This document shows, piece by piece, positions 8,283 through 16,859 of a DNA stretch of 64,000 bases; positions within the stretch are counted from its first letter, which is position 1; each line of letters opens with the position of its first letter. The notes under the pieces were generated by a model. That model had not been told where the DNA came from and did no database searches. It was given only the letters and a program-made list of their open reading frames with translations. The DNA is from Hymenobacter gelipurpurascens (GTDB lineage: Bacteria > Bacteroidota > Bacteroidia > Cytophagales > Hymenobacteraceae), in NCBI RefSeq assembly GCF_900187375.1, contig NZ_FYEW01000002.1:496001-560000 (forward strand), in the 5' to 3' direction. The translations under genes and the position numbers were made by a program.

Positions 8283-8912
8283 ATGCAACACCCTTTCATC
8301 GTCGGTATCACGGGCGGTAGCGCCTCCGGTAAGACTACTTTTTTGCGCCGGCTACTGGCTTCGTTTCCCGAAGAAGATATTTGCCTGATTTCCCAGGACA
8401 ACTACTATCATCCGCGTGAAAGCCAGCAGGTTGACTCCCAAGGTGTCACCAATTTCGACCTCCCTTCCAGCATCGATTCAGAGGCCTACGCAGCCGACGT
8501 ATTGCGCATCAGCCAAGGCCTGGAAGTGCGCCGCCAGGAGTACACGTTCAACAACCCCAATGTAGCGCCTTCCGAGCTAGTATTCCGGCCCGCTCCTATT
8601 GTAGTAGTAGAAGGCATCTTTGTCTTTTACTTTGAGGCGGTAGCCAAGTTGCTGGATCTGAAAGTGTATATCGATGCGCGGGAGCACGTGAAACTGCAGC
8701 GCCGCATCGTCCGCGACCGGGATGAGCGCGGCTACGACCTGGAAGACGTGCTGTACCGCTACACCAACCACGTAGCGCCCACTTACGAGAAATACATCAA
8801 GCCCTTCAAGCACGACGCCGACATTATCATCCCTAACAACCGCCATTTCGAGCGCGGTCTGGATGTGCTGGTGGGATATCTAAAGGGTAAAATAGCCGCC
8901 AACGCCTCTTAA
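8283..8912 (+). CDS. udk: uridine kinase
   Basis: Phosphorylates uridine and cytidine to UMP and CMP in pyrimidine salvage. 209 residues. Walker A GGSASGKTTF lies at residues 11-20, followed by SQDNYYHP and NFDLPSSIDSEA, which hold the nucleoside-binding Asp. PIVVVEGIFVFY is the Walker B-like strand, and RIVRDRDERGYDLEDVLYRY carries the lid arginines. Ends before a clear terminator at 8941. Confidence 0.95.
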   Translation: MQHPFIVGITGGSASGKTTFLRRLLASFPEEDICLISQDNYYHPRESQQVDSQGVTNFDLPSSIDSEAYAADVLRISQGLEVRRQEYTFNNPNVAPSELVFRPAPIVVVEGIFVFYFEAVAKLLDLKVYIDAREHVKLQRRIVRDRDERGYDLEDVLYRYTNHVAPTYEKYIKPFKHDADIIIPNNRHFERGLDVLVGYLKGKIAANAS

Positions 8913-8940
8913 TACTGGCCTAGCGCTCTAAGATTTTAAA

Positions 8941-8980
8941 GCCCTGCCGTTGCCTTTTGGGTAGCGGCAGGGCTTTTTTT
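8941..8980 (+). terminator. rho-independent terminator of udk
   Basis: GCCCTGCCG and CGGCAGGGC arms followed by a seven-base T run. Confidence 0.92.
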
Positions 8981-9078
8981 ATTCTAGCTGATTGCACAAT
9001 TTAGTTGCTTTCACGCACTTTCATTTACGCTCCAAGGAGCACCTCAAACCTATCATCTAGGCCACTGTTGCAGGATAC

Positions 9079-9110
9079 TTTGCGCCGGGAGGGTCAAAAA
9101 GGTATATTTG
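9079..9110 (+). promoter_or_regulatory. promoter of a small hypothetical gene
   Basis: TTTG, 20 bases, TATATTTG: a textbook Bacteroidota promoter. A start near 9117 excludes all earlier start codons of the following frame and favours TTG at 9131. Confidence 0.65.
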
Positions 9111-9130
9111 TATTCCTTACCTCTGAACTG

Positions 9131-9499
9131 TTGCGTTTACTATCCGCTTTTTTCCCTCGCTTGCGTTTCGCGCTGCTCACAGCCACGGTGCTGTTTGTGC
9201 TGTCGCTGAACCACCAAGCCGTAGCCACGCTGCGGATGGTGCCGGCCGGCAAGGCTACGCGGGTAGATGCTGGCCCGCGGGCCGCGGTAGTAAAGCAGCG
9301 TGTAACATTCGAAGCAACTTCGCCGCTGGGTGTTTTCCTGGCGCCGGCGGTTGATGCCTGGTTTCCCCTACCCGTTCCGCAGGTAGGATTTCATTCGCTC
9401 CGAGCCCTCTTAGTAGCGCCGCAGCCCCGTCCCAGCGCCGTACCGGATTTGTTCCGTAGCCGGCTGCTTGTTGCCGCCCTGTCGCCGCACGCGCCTTAG
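9131..9499 (+). CDS. hypothetical exported protein
   Basis: 122 residues if it starts at TTG 9131, just after a strong promoter. The first 30 residues hold a hydrophobic stretch (FALLTATVLFVLSL) ending NHQAVA, which looks like a signal peptide. The remainder is Ala/Val/Pro rich, with no domain I recognise. An upstream start at 9005 would precede the promoter and is unlikely. Placed between udk and secDF; conservation cannot be judged here. Could be a lineage-specific envelope protein. Confidence 0.42.
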   Translation: MRLLSAFFPRLRFALLTATVLFVLSLNHQAVATLRMVPAGKATRVDAGPRAAVVKQRVTFEATSPLGVFLAPAVDAWFPLPVPQVGFHSLRALLVAPQPRPSAVPDLFRSRLLVAALSPHAP

Positions 9500-9670
9500 T
9501 GCGGAGTTGATCTGCTGAGTAGCAGATGTATTTCTAGGCCACCTTGCTTTCCTGCCGTAGCTGATGCGGCCCGGAACTACTGGCCTACAGCCGCATCAAC
9601 CCATGCTTTCAGTAGCTCCGCCGCGCCGCATCAGCCTTCACCGGATTTTAGAATACCTACTTTTTAACTA

Positions 9671-12643
9671 ATGCGAAATAAAGGACTCGTCATTACGCTG
9701 ACATTACTTGTGTCGGCGTTGTGCATCTACTTCCTGACGCTCACCTTCGTATCCCGAGGGGTGCAGCGCGACGCGGTGGCCTACGCCAGCCGCGGGGGCA
9801 AACTCGTGGAACCTAAGCGCCAGCACTACCTCGACTCGGTATGGCGCGCGCCCGTGTTCGGCCCGCTTACCTATAAAGATGTGCGCACTTCGGAGCTAGG
9901 CCTCGGCCTTGACCTGAACGGTGGTATGCACGTGACGCTGGAAGTATCGCCAGTGGAAATTGTGCGGGCTATGTCGGCCAACTCCAAAGACCCCGCCTTC
10001 AATAAGGCTATTGCCCAGGCCCAGGAGCTGCAGAAGACCAACCCTTCTACACCCTTCACCACCCTGTTTGCCCAGACGTACCGCGACGCGGCGCCGAACG
10101 GCAAGCTGGCTTCTATTTTTGCCAACACGCTGAACAAGAGCCGCAACATCGACATCAACTCGACAGATGCGAAAGTACTGGGCGCTATCAACAAGGAGAT
10201 TGAGGAAGCCATTGACCGCTCGTTCAACATCCTGCGTTCCCGTATCGACAAATTCGGCACCAGCCAGCCCAACATTCAGCGGGTGAAAGGCACGGGCCGC
10301 ATCCAGGTAGAATTGCCCGGTGTCGATAACCCCGACCGCGTGCGTAAGCTGCTGCAGGGCCAGGCCAAGCTGGAGTTCTGGGAAGTGTGGCGTACCGATG
10401 AGTTTGCCCCTTACCTGAACCAGCTCAACGACGTGCTGAGCGCGAAGGAAGCCACTACGGCTCCGGTTGCTGCCAACACTACCGCTACTACCGACACCAC
10501 GAAAGCTGCAGCCGGCGACTCAACTTCCCTGGCCAGCCAGCTCGCCAAGAAAGGCGCCGCTACGGCCAAAACCGATTCGGCTGCTCCTAAGAAAAACGTA
10601 CTGGCTACCCTGTTCACGATGCCTGGCACGCTGGGTGCCAATGTGCGCGACACAGCCCGTGTAAATGCTGTATTGCGCAGCCCCGATACCCGCGCGGTAT
10701 TGCCTTCAAACCTGACCTTCCTGTGGGGCGTGAAGCCTGACGTAATTGAGGGCCAGGAATACCTGCAGCTCTATGCTATTCGCAAAGCTGGTGGTGTTGA
10801 TGCGCCCATTGGCGGTGAAGTTATCAGCGATGCTCGCGGCGACTTCGACCAGATGAGTGGCCGCGCCGAAGTATCGATGCAAATGACGCCCGGCGGTGGC
10901 CGCAAGTGGCAGAAGCTGACGGCGGCCAACATTGGCCGTCAGGTAGCTATCGTGCTTGATGACTATGTGTACTCCGCTCCGGTGGTGCAGGCTGAAATTG
11001 CCGGTGGCAACTCCAGCATCTCGGGCAACTTCACTATTGAAGAAGCGCAAGACCTGGCCAACATCCTGAAGGCTGGTAAGCTCCCCGCTCCTACCCGCAT
11101 TGTGGAAGAAGCCGTTGTAGGCCCTTCGCTGGGTCAGGAAGCTACCAACCAGGGTCTGTACTCCTCGCTGGCTGGCCTCGTGATTATCATGATCTTCATG
11201 GCCGTGTACTACGGCCGCGCTGGTATGGTGGCCGATGCTGCCCTGCTCTTCAACATGTTCCTGATTCTGGGCATTCTGGCCCAGTTCTCCTTTGCTCTCA
11301 CGCTGCCGGGTATTGCCGGTCTGGTGCTCGTAATTGGTACTTCGGTAGATGCCAACGTACTGATCTTTGAGCGTATCCGGGAAGAGCTCGACCACGGCTT
11401 GCAGCCGCAAGATGCCATTGCCAAGGGCTACGGCCGTGCTTTCTCGGCTATCTTCGACTCCAACGTTACCACACTGATCATTGCCCTGATTCTGGGCTTC
11501 TTTGGTACGGGTCCGGTACAGAACTTCGCCATCACGCTGGGTATTGGTGTATTCACCTCATTCCTGTCGGCGGTGTATGTGTCGCGCCTCATCATTGAGC
11601 GCATGACCAAAGGCAAGTCTGCCAGCTCGCTGACATTCGACACGGCTATTTCGCGTCACCTGTTCAAAGGCACCAACTTCGATATTGTGGGTAAGCGCAA
11701 GTATGCTTACATCGCTTCCACTATCGTTATCGTGACGGGCTTTGCCCTGATGGCTATGCAAGGCGGCCCGAACTTGGGCGTTGACTTCCGCGGTGGCCGC
11801 GAGTTTATCGTGGACTTCAACAAAGCCGTTCCGGCTTCCGATGTGCGCGACGTGCTGACCAAGGACTACTTCGGCGGAGCCGGTACGGAGGTGAAAACCT
11901 ACGGCAACGCCAACCGTCTGCGTATCACGACGGGCTATTTGGCAGCCGACGAAAGCACCGATGCGGACAAGCAAGTGCGTACCGCGCTGGAGACTGGCCT
12001 AGCCAAGAAATACGCGGCTAATAACCCAACCATTAAGAGCACTTCCAAAGTAGGCGCTACCATTGCTGATGACATCAAGAAGACCTCGGTAGTAAGCCTG
12101 GGTCTGACGCTGCTGGCCATCTTCGTGTACGTATTGTTCCGCTTCGAGAAGTGGCAGTACTCCATGGCAGCCGTTGTGGCACTGTTCCACGATGCTCTGC
12201 TCGTGCTGGCAACTTACCCCATTGCGCGCGCCTTGGGCGTCAACTACGAAATGGACCAGGTATTTGTAGCTGCTCTGCTGACGGTAATCGGCTTCTCGAT
12301 GAACGATACCATCGTTATCTATGACCGAATACGGGAATATCTGCGCGAGAATAAGCACCTCACGTTTGCGCAGGTGGTAAACCCCGCTCTAAACAGCACG
12401 TTCTCCCGCACCATGATTACGTTCACGACGGTATTCCTAGTAGTAGGCGTACTGTATGTATTCGGTGGTGAAACGCTGCGCTCGTTCTCTTTCGCCATGC
12501 TGATCGGTATCATCTACGGTACCTACTCTTCGCTGTTCATTGCGGCTCCGCTGATCCTGGACACGTACGGCCGCAAGGAGAAGGCCCACCTTAATACCGC
12601 TACCGATGCGGGTGCTCCTAAGCTCTCGACAGCAAACAGTTAA
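9671..12643 (+). CDS. secDF: fused protein-export membrane subunit SecDF
   Basis: Uses proton flow to help pull preproteins through SecYEG on the periplasmic side. 990 residues, SecD and SecF joined in one chain as usual in Bacteroidota. The first membrane segment is at about 7-27; the periplasmic P1 region follows with DLNGGMHVTLEV and IQVELPGV; the SecD membrane block contains the IEEAQDLANILKAGKLPAP loop and VIGTSVDANVLIFERIREEL. The SecF half starts near residue 665 with GVDFRGGREF and ends with AALLTVIGFSMNDTIVIYDRIRE. An Ala/Thr/Lys/Ser-rich insert sits at about residues 257-310 within P1. Single gene with terminator at 12685. Confidence 0.97.
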   Translation: MRNKGLVITLTLLVSALCIYFLTLTFVSRGVQRDAVAYASRGGKLVEPKRQHYLDSVWRAPVFGPLTYKDVRTSELGLGLDLNGGMHVTLEVSPVEIVRAMSANSKDPAFNKAIAQAQELQKTNPSTPFTTLFAQTYRDAAPNGKLASIFANTLNKSRNIDINSTDAKVLGAINKEIEEAIDRSFNILRSRIDKFGTSQPNIQRVKGTGRIQVELPGVDNPDRVRKLLQGQAKLEFWEVWRTDEFAPYLNQLNDVLSAKEATTAPVAANTTATTDTTKAAAGDSTSLASQLAKKGAATAKTDSAAPKKNVLATLFTMPGTLGANVRDTARVNAVLRSPDTRAVLPSNLTFLWGVKPDVIEGQEYLQLYAIRKAGGVDAPIGGEVISDARGDFDQMSGRAEVSMQMTPGGGRKWQKLTAANIGRQVAIVLDDYVYSAPVVQAEIAGGNSSISGNFTIEEAQDLANILKAGKLPAPTRIVEEAVVGPSLGQEATNQGLYSSLAGLVIIMIFMAVYYGRAGMVADAALLFNMFLILGILAQFSFALTLPGIAGLVLVIGTSVDANVLIFERIREELDHGLQPQDAIAKGYGRAFSAIFDSNVTTLIIALILGFFGTGPVQNFAITLGIGVFTSFLSAVYVSRLIIERMTKGKSASSLTFDTAISRHLFKGTNFDIVGKRKYAYIASTIVIVTGFALMAMQGGPNLGVDFRGGREFIVDFNKAVPASDVRDVLTKDYFGGAGTEVKTYGNANRLRITTGYLAADESTDADKQVRTALETGLAKKYAANNPTIKSTSKVGATIADDIKKTSVVSLGLTLLAIFVYVLFRFEKWQYSMAAVVALFHDALLVLATYPIARALGVNYEMDQVFVAALLTVIGFSMNDTIVIYDRIREYLRENKHLTFAQVVNPALNSTFSRTMITFTTVFLVVGVLYVFGGETLRSFSFAMLIGIIYGTYSSLFIAAPLILDTYGRKEKAHLNTATDAGAPKLSTANS

Positions 12644-12653
12644 TAAGAATCAG

Positions 12654-12667
12654 GTGGCCTAGGCCAC
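12654..12667. repeat. iterated palindrome GTGGCCTAGGCCAC
   Basis: Perfect 14-bp palindrome between the secDF stop codon and its terminator. Confidence 0.9.
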
Positions 12668-12684
12668 TCTGCTTTCCAGTAAAA

Positions 12685-12713
12685 AGCCCGGTCCTGAGGA
12701 CCGGGCTTTTTTT
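12685..12713 (+). terminator. rho-independent terminator of secDF
   Basis: AGCCCGGTCC and GGACCGGGCT with a TGA loop, followed by a T run. Confidence 0.95.
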
Positions 12714-12789
12714 ATTAAATTTTCTGAATACTCAGGCAACCTTTTGGTGGGCTGCTCCGAGTGGCCTAGTAGATAGACGCTCCGTTGCC

Positions 12790-13386
12790 GTGGTTACTCC
12801 CGACTCAGAACTTGCGCTCTTTACCGAGTTGCTCGCCCGATGCCGGGAGCAAGACCGGACCAGTCAGCGGCAGCTGTATCTGCGCTACTATGCCTATGCC
12901 TTCAGTATCTGCCTGCGCTACCTCCACGACCGCGACGCCGCCCAGGAAGCCGTGAACGACGGCTTTCTGAAAGTGCTGCAGGAGCTGCCGCGCTTTGATG
13001 CCAGCCGGTTCCCTGATGTGGTGGGTTCCTTCCGGGGTTGGTTGCGGCGCCTAATGGTACATACCGCCATCGACCATTTCCGGGCAGCCAACCGCCACGC
13101 GTTTCAAACGGAACTGGAGGCTGCTCCTGATTTGCACGATACTACCTGCTCGCCGCTGGACACCCTTTCTTTCGAGGAGCTGCTAGGCTTCATTGGGCAA
13201 TTGCCGCCGGCTTATCGGGCGGTTTTTAACCTGTTTGTGATTGATGGCTACACTCATGAGGAAATTGCGGAGCAACTCGGCATTTCAGTAGGCACCTCCA
13301 AATCAAATCTATTTAAAGCCCGAGCTCAGCTCAAACTGCTGCTCAAACACCAACAACATCATGCGTACGCCGGATATATCAGATGA
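12790..13386 (+). CDS. ECF-type RNA polymerase sigma factor
   Basis: Extracytoplasmic-function sigma factor, 198 residues, starting at GTG 12790. Region 2 covers about residues 20-60 (LYLRYYAYAFSICLRYLHDRDAAQEAVNDGF), giving core binding and -10 recognition; region 4.2 near 135-185 is a helix-turn-helix, DGYTHEEIAEQLGISVGTSK, for -35 recognition. The last 26 bases overlap the next gene, so both are likely translated together. In Bacteroidota such factors are usually held by a membrane partner; here the partner appears to be the overlapping downstream protein. Targets unknown. Confidence 0.93.
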   Translation: MVTPDSELALFTELLARCREQDRTSQRQLYLRYYAYAFSICLRYLHDRDAAQEAVNDGFLKVLQELPRFDASRFPDVVGSFRGWLRRLMVHTAIDHFRAANRHAFQTELEAAPDLHDTTCSPLDTLSFEELLGFIGQLPPAYRAVFNLFVIDGYTHEEIAEQLGISVGTSKSNLFKARAQLKLLLKHQQHHAYAGYIR

Positions 13387-14782
13387 AGAGCTAGACCGGC
13401 TGTTTCAGCGCGGTGCCGAGGCCTTCCCTGATGAGGCCCCGATGGCTGGCTGGCTGCGCCTGGAAACGCAACTGGAAGAAATAACGCGCCAGCAGCTCCA
13501 GCGCCGGCAACTGTGGCAGCGCGTGGCCGGCCTGTTTGTGGCTGAGCTGGCCGTAGTGGTGCTATTCCTTTCTATATGGCTTATGCCCGATGCCGGTGGC
13601 CTAGGCCAGTCCGGTAGGCCAGAGCCATCGTCCACAACCACATCCAACGAAGTAATAAACCCGCGCAATGAAGCTCATATTGCTTCCTCACCGTCTCGCT
13701 CCAACCGGCATCCGGAACTTGGCCTAGCGAGCCACGAAATACCTCTAGGCCAGTTAGCGTCGGTTGCTGAGCATGGAGTAGCTACATCAGAAGCGTTTGG
13801 CACTGCCGCTAACAGCAGTGTCCGGTCAGGTCGGCCTCTTCGAATTTCACGCGCGAAGATGCCGTTTGCGGGAGTTGCCAGTCTGGCAGCGGGCAGCTCC
13901 CGCCCTTACCGTTTGGTTGTTGTATCCTCAGCTGAGAAGCCCACTGCTGTACAAATTGGCGAGCAATTTATACCGGCTGGTGGCCTAGCAGTACCGATGA
14001 CAGATATCCCATCACGTACGGAGGCACCACCCGTTTCGGCTGCAATTCCCTTCGCCCCCGATTCTACTGCCACAGCTGCCTGCCAAGAGGTAGCTCCGGC
14101 AGTGCCTTCCGTCCTCACCTCTCCTGCTGATTCTAGCCAGCCACCGCCCCGGCCAAAACGTCCTGCTTACCGCCTGCTGGTGGGCGTAGTGGGCGGCCCT
14201 GAGCTATCGGCGGTGCTACCGAGCCCAAGCCTCCGCACGGGCGGTACGGTGGGCGCCGTGGTGGAGTACCGCCTTACCGATAGGCTACGGGTGCGCACTG
14301 GCCTATTGCGCAGCGTGAAGCGCTATGGTGCCCGGGGCTCCGACTACCGGCCACCGGCTGGCTACTGGACCTGGAAAACTCCCATTGAAGAGGTAGATGC
14401 CAACTGCCGCATCCTGGAAATTCCGCTGGATTTCCGCTACGATCTGCTGCCGCGCGCTACGTATTCGTTCTACGCCAGCGCCGGCCTTACTTCCCTGGTT
14501 CTGCGCAACGAGCGGTACACGTACCACTATGAGCTAAACGGGCAGTATCTGGAGCGCACCTGGAGCCGCCCCAATGGCGGCAACCAAGCCCTGCAAATGC
14601 TGCGGTTGGCGGCTGGCTATGAGCGCAGCGTGGCGCCCCGATGGGTGTTGCAAGCTGAGCCGTTTGTGAATGTTCCGCTGAGCGGAGTTGGGTTTGGGCG
14701 CATGCGCCTGAGCAGCACCGGCCTGCTGTTTGGCCTACGCTATGGCCTAGGCCGCGCCCCGGCCTCCAAGTTGGCCCCGTAG
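13361..14782 (+). CDS. membrane-spanning putative anti-sigma protein fused to outer-membrane beta-barrel
   Basis: 473 residues, overlapping the sigma factor gene by 26 bases. Three parts are visible: a short acidic N-terminus (MRTPDISDEELDRLFQRGAE) like those of Bacteroidota sigma partners; one membrane helix at about 52-75; a Ser/Pro/Ala-rich linker to about 260; then about 200 residues of alternating hydrophobic/aromatic strands (YRLLVGVVGGPELSA, LRVRTGLLRSV, YSFYASAGLTSL, LLFGLRYGLG) typical of a PorT/OmpX-like barrel. No signal peptide cleavage site precedes the helix. The layout suggests one chain from cytoplasm to outer membrane, regulating the sigma factor. Function is inferred; the barrel could instead be a soluble beta-rich periplasmic domain. 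The stop TAG sits in a TAGGCCACT motif. Confidence 0.75.
   Translation: MRTPDISDEELDRLFQRGAEAFPDEAPMAGWLRLETQLEEITRQQLQRRQLWQRVAGLFVAELAVVVLFLSIWLMPDAGGLGQSGRPEPSSTTTSNEVINPRNEAHIASSPSRSNRHPELGLASHEIPLGQLASVAEHGVATSEAFGTAANSSVRSGRPLRISRAKMPFAGVASLAAGSSRPYRLVVVSSAEKPTAVQIGEQFIPAGGLAVPMTDIPSRTEAPPVSAAIPFAPDSTATAACQEVAPAVPSVLTSPADSSQPPPRPKRPAYRLLVGVVGGPELSAVLPSPSLRTGGTVGAVVEYRLTDRLRVRTGLLRSVKRYGARGSDYRPPAGYWTWKTPIEEVDANCRILEIPLDFRYDLLPRATYSFYASAGLTSLVLRNERYTYHYELNGQYLERTWSRPNGGNQALQMLRLAAGYERSVAPRWVLQAEPFVNVPLSGVGFGRMRLSSTGLLFGLRYGLGRAPASKLAP
13598..13607. repeat. GGCCTAGGCC palindrome inside coding sequence
   Basis: Full 10-bp core within the linker-coding part of the beta-barrel fusion gene, where it encodes Gly-Leu-Gly. 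A second copy lies at 14744-14753 in the same gene. Confidence 0.9.
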
Positions 14783-14804
14783 GCCACTTCCATCCTTTTT
14801 AACA

Positions 14805-14825
14805 GGTTTTGACCCGATCAAAACC
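14805..14825 (+). terminator. weak hairpin after the sigma operon
   Basis: GGTTTTGA and TCAAAACC arms with a five-base loop, preceded by a short T run. No T run after it, so termination is uncertain. Confidence 0.35.
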
Positions 14826-14930
14826 AACTGCCTGACTTCGAAAAACCGATGTCCCAGGCTCACTATGCCTTTTCCTGGCTTGCTCATGCCGCCAGCTCGC
14901 GCTATTCTTTCACCCTTATCCAGCACAGCC

Positions 14931-15821
14931 ATGTTCTACTCCTCCCCTCTTCGGGTGGCCCGCAGGGCCGCCGGGCTCCTCACCTTTTTTCTGCTCTGTG
15001 GGGCACCACTGCTGAGCAGTTGCGGAAGTGATTCCAAGGATGATCAAACCGTCGCGCCTGATCCGACGATTAAACTGGCTTCTTCGGCTGATCTGGGCTC
15101 TTTCCTGACCGATAAGGATGGCAATACCCTGTATTATTTCACCCGGGATGTAGAAGGCAAAAACGTATGTACGGGCGGTTACGCGCCCGTCTGGCCCATT
15201 TTCTATGAGCCTGACATTCAGGTGAGCGGCGACCTGCAGGCCAGCGACTTTACTACCCATACAACGCCTAGTGGCCAACCCCAGACCGTGTACAAAGGCT
15301 GGCCGCTGTACTACTACGCCCCCCTCGTGAACGGCCAGAATGCCCGCGAAGCCACCGGCCAGACTACCGGTAACGGGGTAGGCAACGTGTGGTATGTCGT
15401 CAACCCGACCTACTCCCTGATGGTGGCTACCAAGAGTGTCCTCAACAAAACCACTAACCAATCGGAAACCAAGAACTTCCTGATCGACTCGAAAGGACGC
15501 ACGCTGTACACGTTCCAGAAAGACGCCCGCAACCCCACCACGCTGCCTACTAACTGTGTGGATAATTGCGCCACCATATGGCCGCCCTTTTACACGGCTA
15601 GCCGCACCTTGCACACAGCGCTCAAAGGCAGCGACTTTACCACCATCACGCGCACAACCAACAATACAGGCCCTTATGGCGATGGTACCGTCACGAATCA
15701 GCAACTGGCCTACAAGGGCAAGCCACTGTACTACTATGCCGGCGACAACCAGACTCGCGGACAAGTGGAGGGGCACGGCTTATTAAGTGAAGGAGACGTT
15801 TGGTTTGTAGCTACCCCATGA
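14931..15821 (+). CDS. lipoprotein with two COG4315-type (Lipoprotein_15) repeats
   Basis: 296 residues from the ATG at 14931, chosen because it puts a lipobox LLSSC right after a hydrophobic signal; an upstream ATG at 14865 adds an unlikely extension. After the lipid-bearing cysteine come two pairs of the secreted repeat seen in COG4315 proteins, with GNTLYYFTRD...PVWPIFY and GRTLYTFQKD...NCATIWPPFY. Members often sit in clusters with cytochromes; a direct activity is not known. The gene overlaps the next one by four bases (ATGA), indicating coupled translation. It opens a run of five exported-protein genes. Confidence 0.8.
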   Translation: MFYSSPLRVARRAAGLLTFFLLCGAPLLSSCGSDSKDDQTVAPDPTIKLASSADLGSFLTDKDGNTLYYFTRDVEGKNVCTGGYAPVWPIFYEPDIQVSGDLQASDFTTHTTPSGQPQTVYKGWPLYYYAPLVNGQNAREATGQTTGNGVGNVWYVVNPTYSLMVATKSVLNKTTNQSETKNFLIDSKGRTLYTFQKDARNPTTLPTNCVDNCATIWPPFYTASRTLHTALKGSDFTTITRTTNNTGPYGDGTVTNQQLAYKGKPLYYYAGDNQTRGQVEGHGLLSEGDVWFVATP

Positions 15822-16252
15822 GGCCGCAACCCGTTTCAGCTGGCTGGCAAGCCAACAGGCGTTTGACCCTGACGCCTGTAGCCCGCCACTGCCGATGGCT
15901 GCTACCCGTTTTGGTAGCCCTGTCGGCCTGCACCTACGATAGCGCAGAAGAGCTGCTGAGCCAGGCGCCCCCAGCTCCCGCCTGCGATTCATTGGCCGTC
16001 ACCTTCGCCGCCTCCGTCGCACCGCTGTTGCAGCAGCGGTGCGTGAGTTGCCACAACACGGCCCTGCGCAACGGCGATGTAAGCCTGGAAACCTACGCCC
16101 AGGTGCAGCGCGTGGCCACCGATGGTCGGCTGGTAGGCGTGATAACGCATGCCCAAGGCTACCCGCCCATGCCCCAGAATGGCCCCAAGCTTTCCGATTG
16201 TGAAATAGCACGCATTCGGCAGTGGGTGCGCTCCGGCATGCCTAACAACTAA
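15818..16252 (+). CDS. mono-haem c-type cytochrome-like lipoprotein
   Basis: 144 residues starting at the ATG whose last bases form the stop of the previous gene. The hydrophobic signal ends LSAC, a lipobox. A single haem-attachment motif CVSCH lies in VAPLLQQRCVSCHN, and MPQNGPKLSDCEIARIRQWV near the end is the helix and possible axial-Met region of the short planctomycete-type/cytochrome C domains found in exported Bacteroidota proteins. Probably carries electrons at the periplasmic face for the neighbouring proteins. Haem binding is inferred from the motif only. Confidence 0.8.
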   Translation: MRPQPVSAGWQANRRLTLTPVARHCRWLLPVLVALSACTYDSAEELLSQAPPAPACDSLAVTFAASVAPLLQQRCVSCHNTALRNGDVSLETYAQVQRVATDGRLVGVITHAQGYPPMPQNGPKLSDCEIARIRQWVRSGMPNN

Positions 16253-16259
16253 CTGGCCT

Positions 16260-16847
16260 ATGAAAACGCTTTCCCGCTTTCTCGCACTTGTGGGCTGTTT
16301 GCTGCTGGGCGCTACTACGGCCTGGGCCCAGGACGCGCGGTATCAGACGCGCACCGGCACCACGTCGTTTTTTTCGGCCAGCCCGCTGGAAAATATAGAG
16401 GCCCGCAGCCAGCAAACCTCGGCGCTGCTCGATTTGCAAACCAGTCAGTTGGCGTTTAGCCTGCCTATTCGGTCTTTCCAGTTCAAGCGCAGCCTCATGC
16501 AGGAGCACTTCAATGAGAACTACCTGGAGTCGGAGCGCTACCCGAAGGCCACGTTTGTAGGCCACCTGCTGGATGCTAAACCGGCCGAGTTGCGCGAAAC
16601 TGCCGCGGCCCAAACAGTAACGGCCGACGGCGACCTAACCATTCATGGCGTGACGCGACACGTGCGGGTACCGGGTACGCTACAGCTCCAAAACGGGCAG
16701 CTGCTGGTGCAGGCCACTTTTACGGTAGCGCCCGCCGAATACAAGATTGAGATTCCGGCCCTCGTGCGCGACCATATTGCCAAAAGCGTGCAGGTGAGTG
16801 TACGCCTGGCTGCCGCGCCTGTGCGCGATACAGCTGCCAAACCCTAA
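16260..16847 (+). CDS. YceI family periplasmic protein
   Basis: 195 residues with a signal peptide ending TTAWAQ. The YceI fold is a lipocalin-like barrel that binds isoprenoid or lipid ligands; several members lie in cytochrome operons. Seen family text: TRTGTTSFFSASPLENIEA, HFNENYLESERYPKATFVG, and DGDLTIHGVTRHVRVPGTL. The gene begins seven bases after the cytochrome gene. Ligand unknown; in this cluster a quinone-like compound would fit, but that is inference. Confidence 0.88.
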   Translation: MKTLSRFLALVGCLLLGATTAWAQDARYQTRTGTTSFFSASPLENIEARSQQTSALLDLQTSQLAFSLPIRSFQFKRSLMQEHFNENYLESERYPKATFVGHLLDAKPAELRETAAAQTVTADGDLTIHGVTRHVRVPGTLQLQNGQLLVQATFTVAPAEYKIEIPALVRDHIAKSVQVSVRLAAAPVRDTAAKP

Positions 16848-16859
16848 CCCCTAGCCCTT

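Noticed and set aside
7462..8283. 273-codon minus-strand frame over rdgB
   Set aside because: rdgB on the plus strand is complete with all signature residues; the other frame is a shadow.
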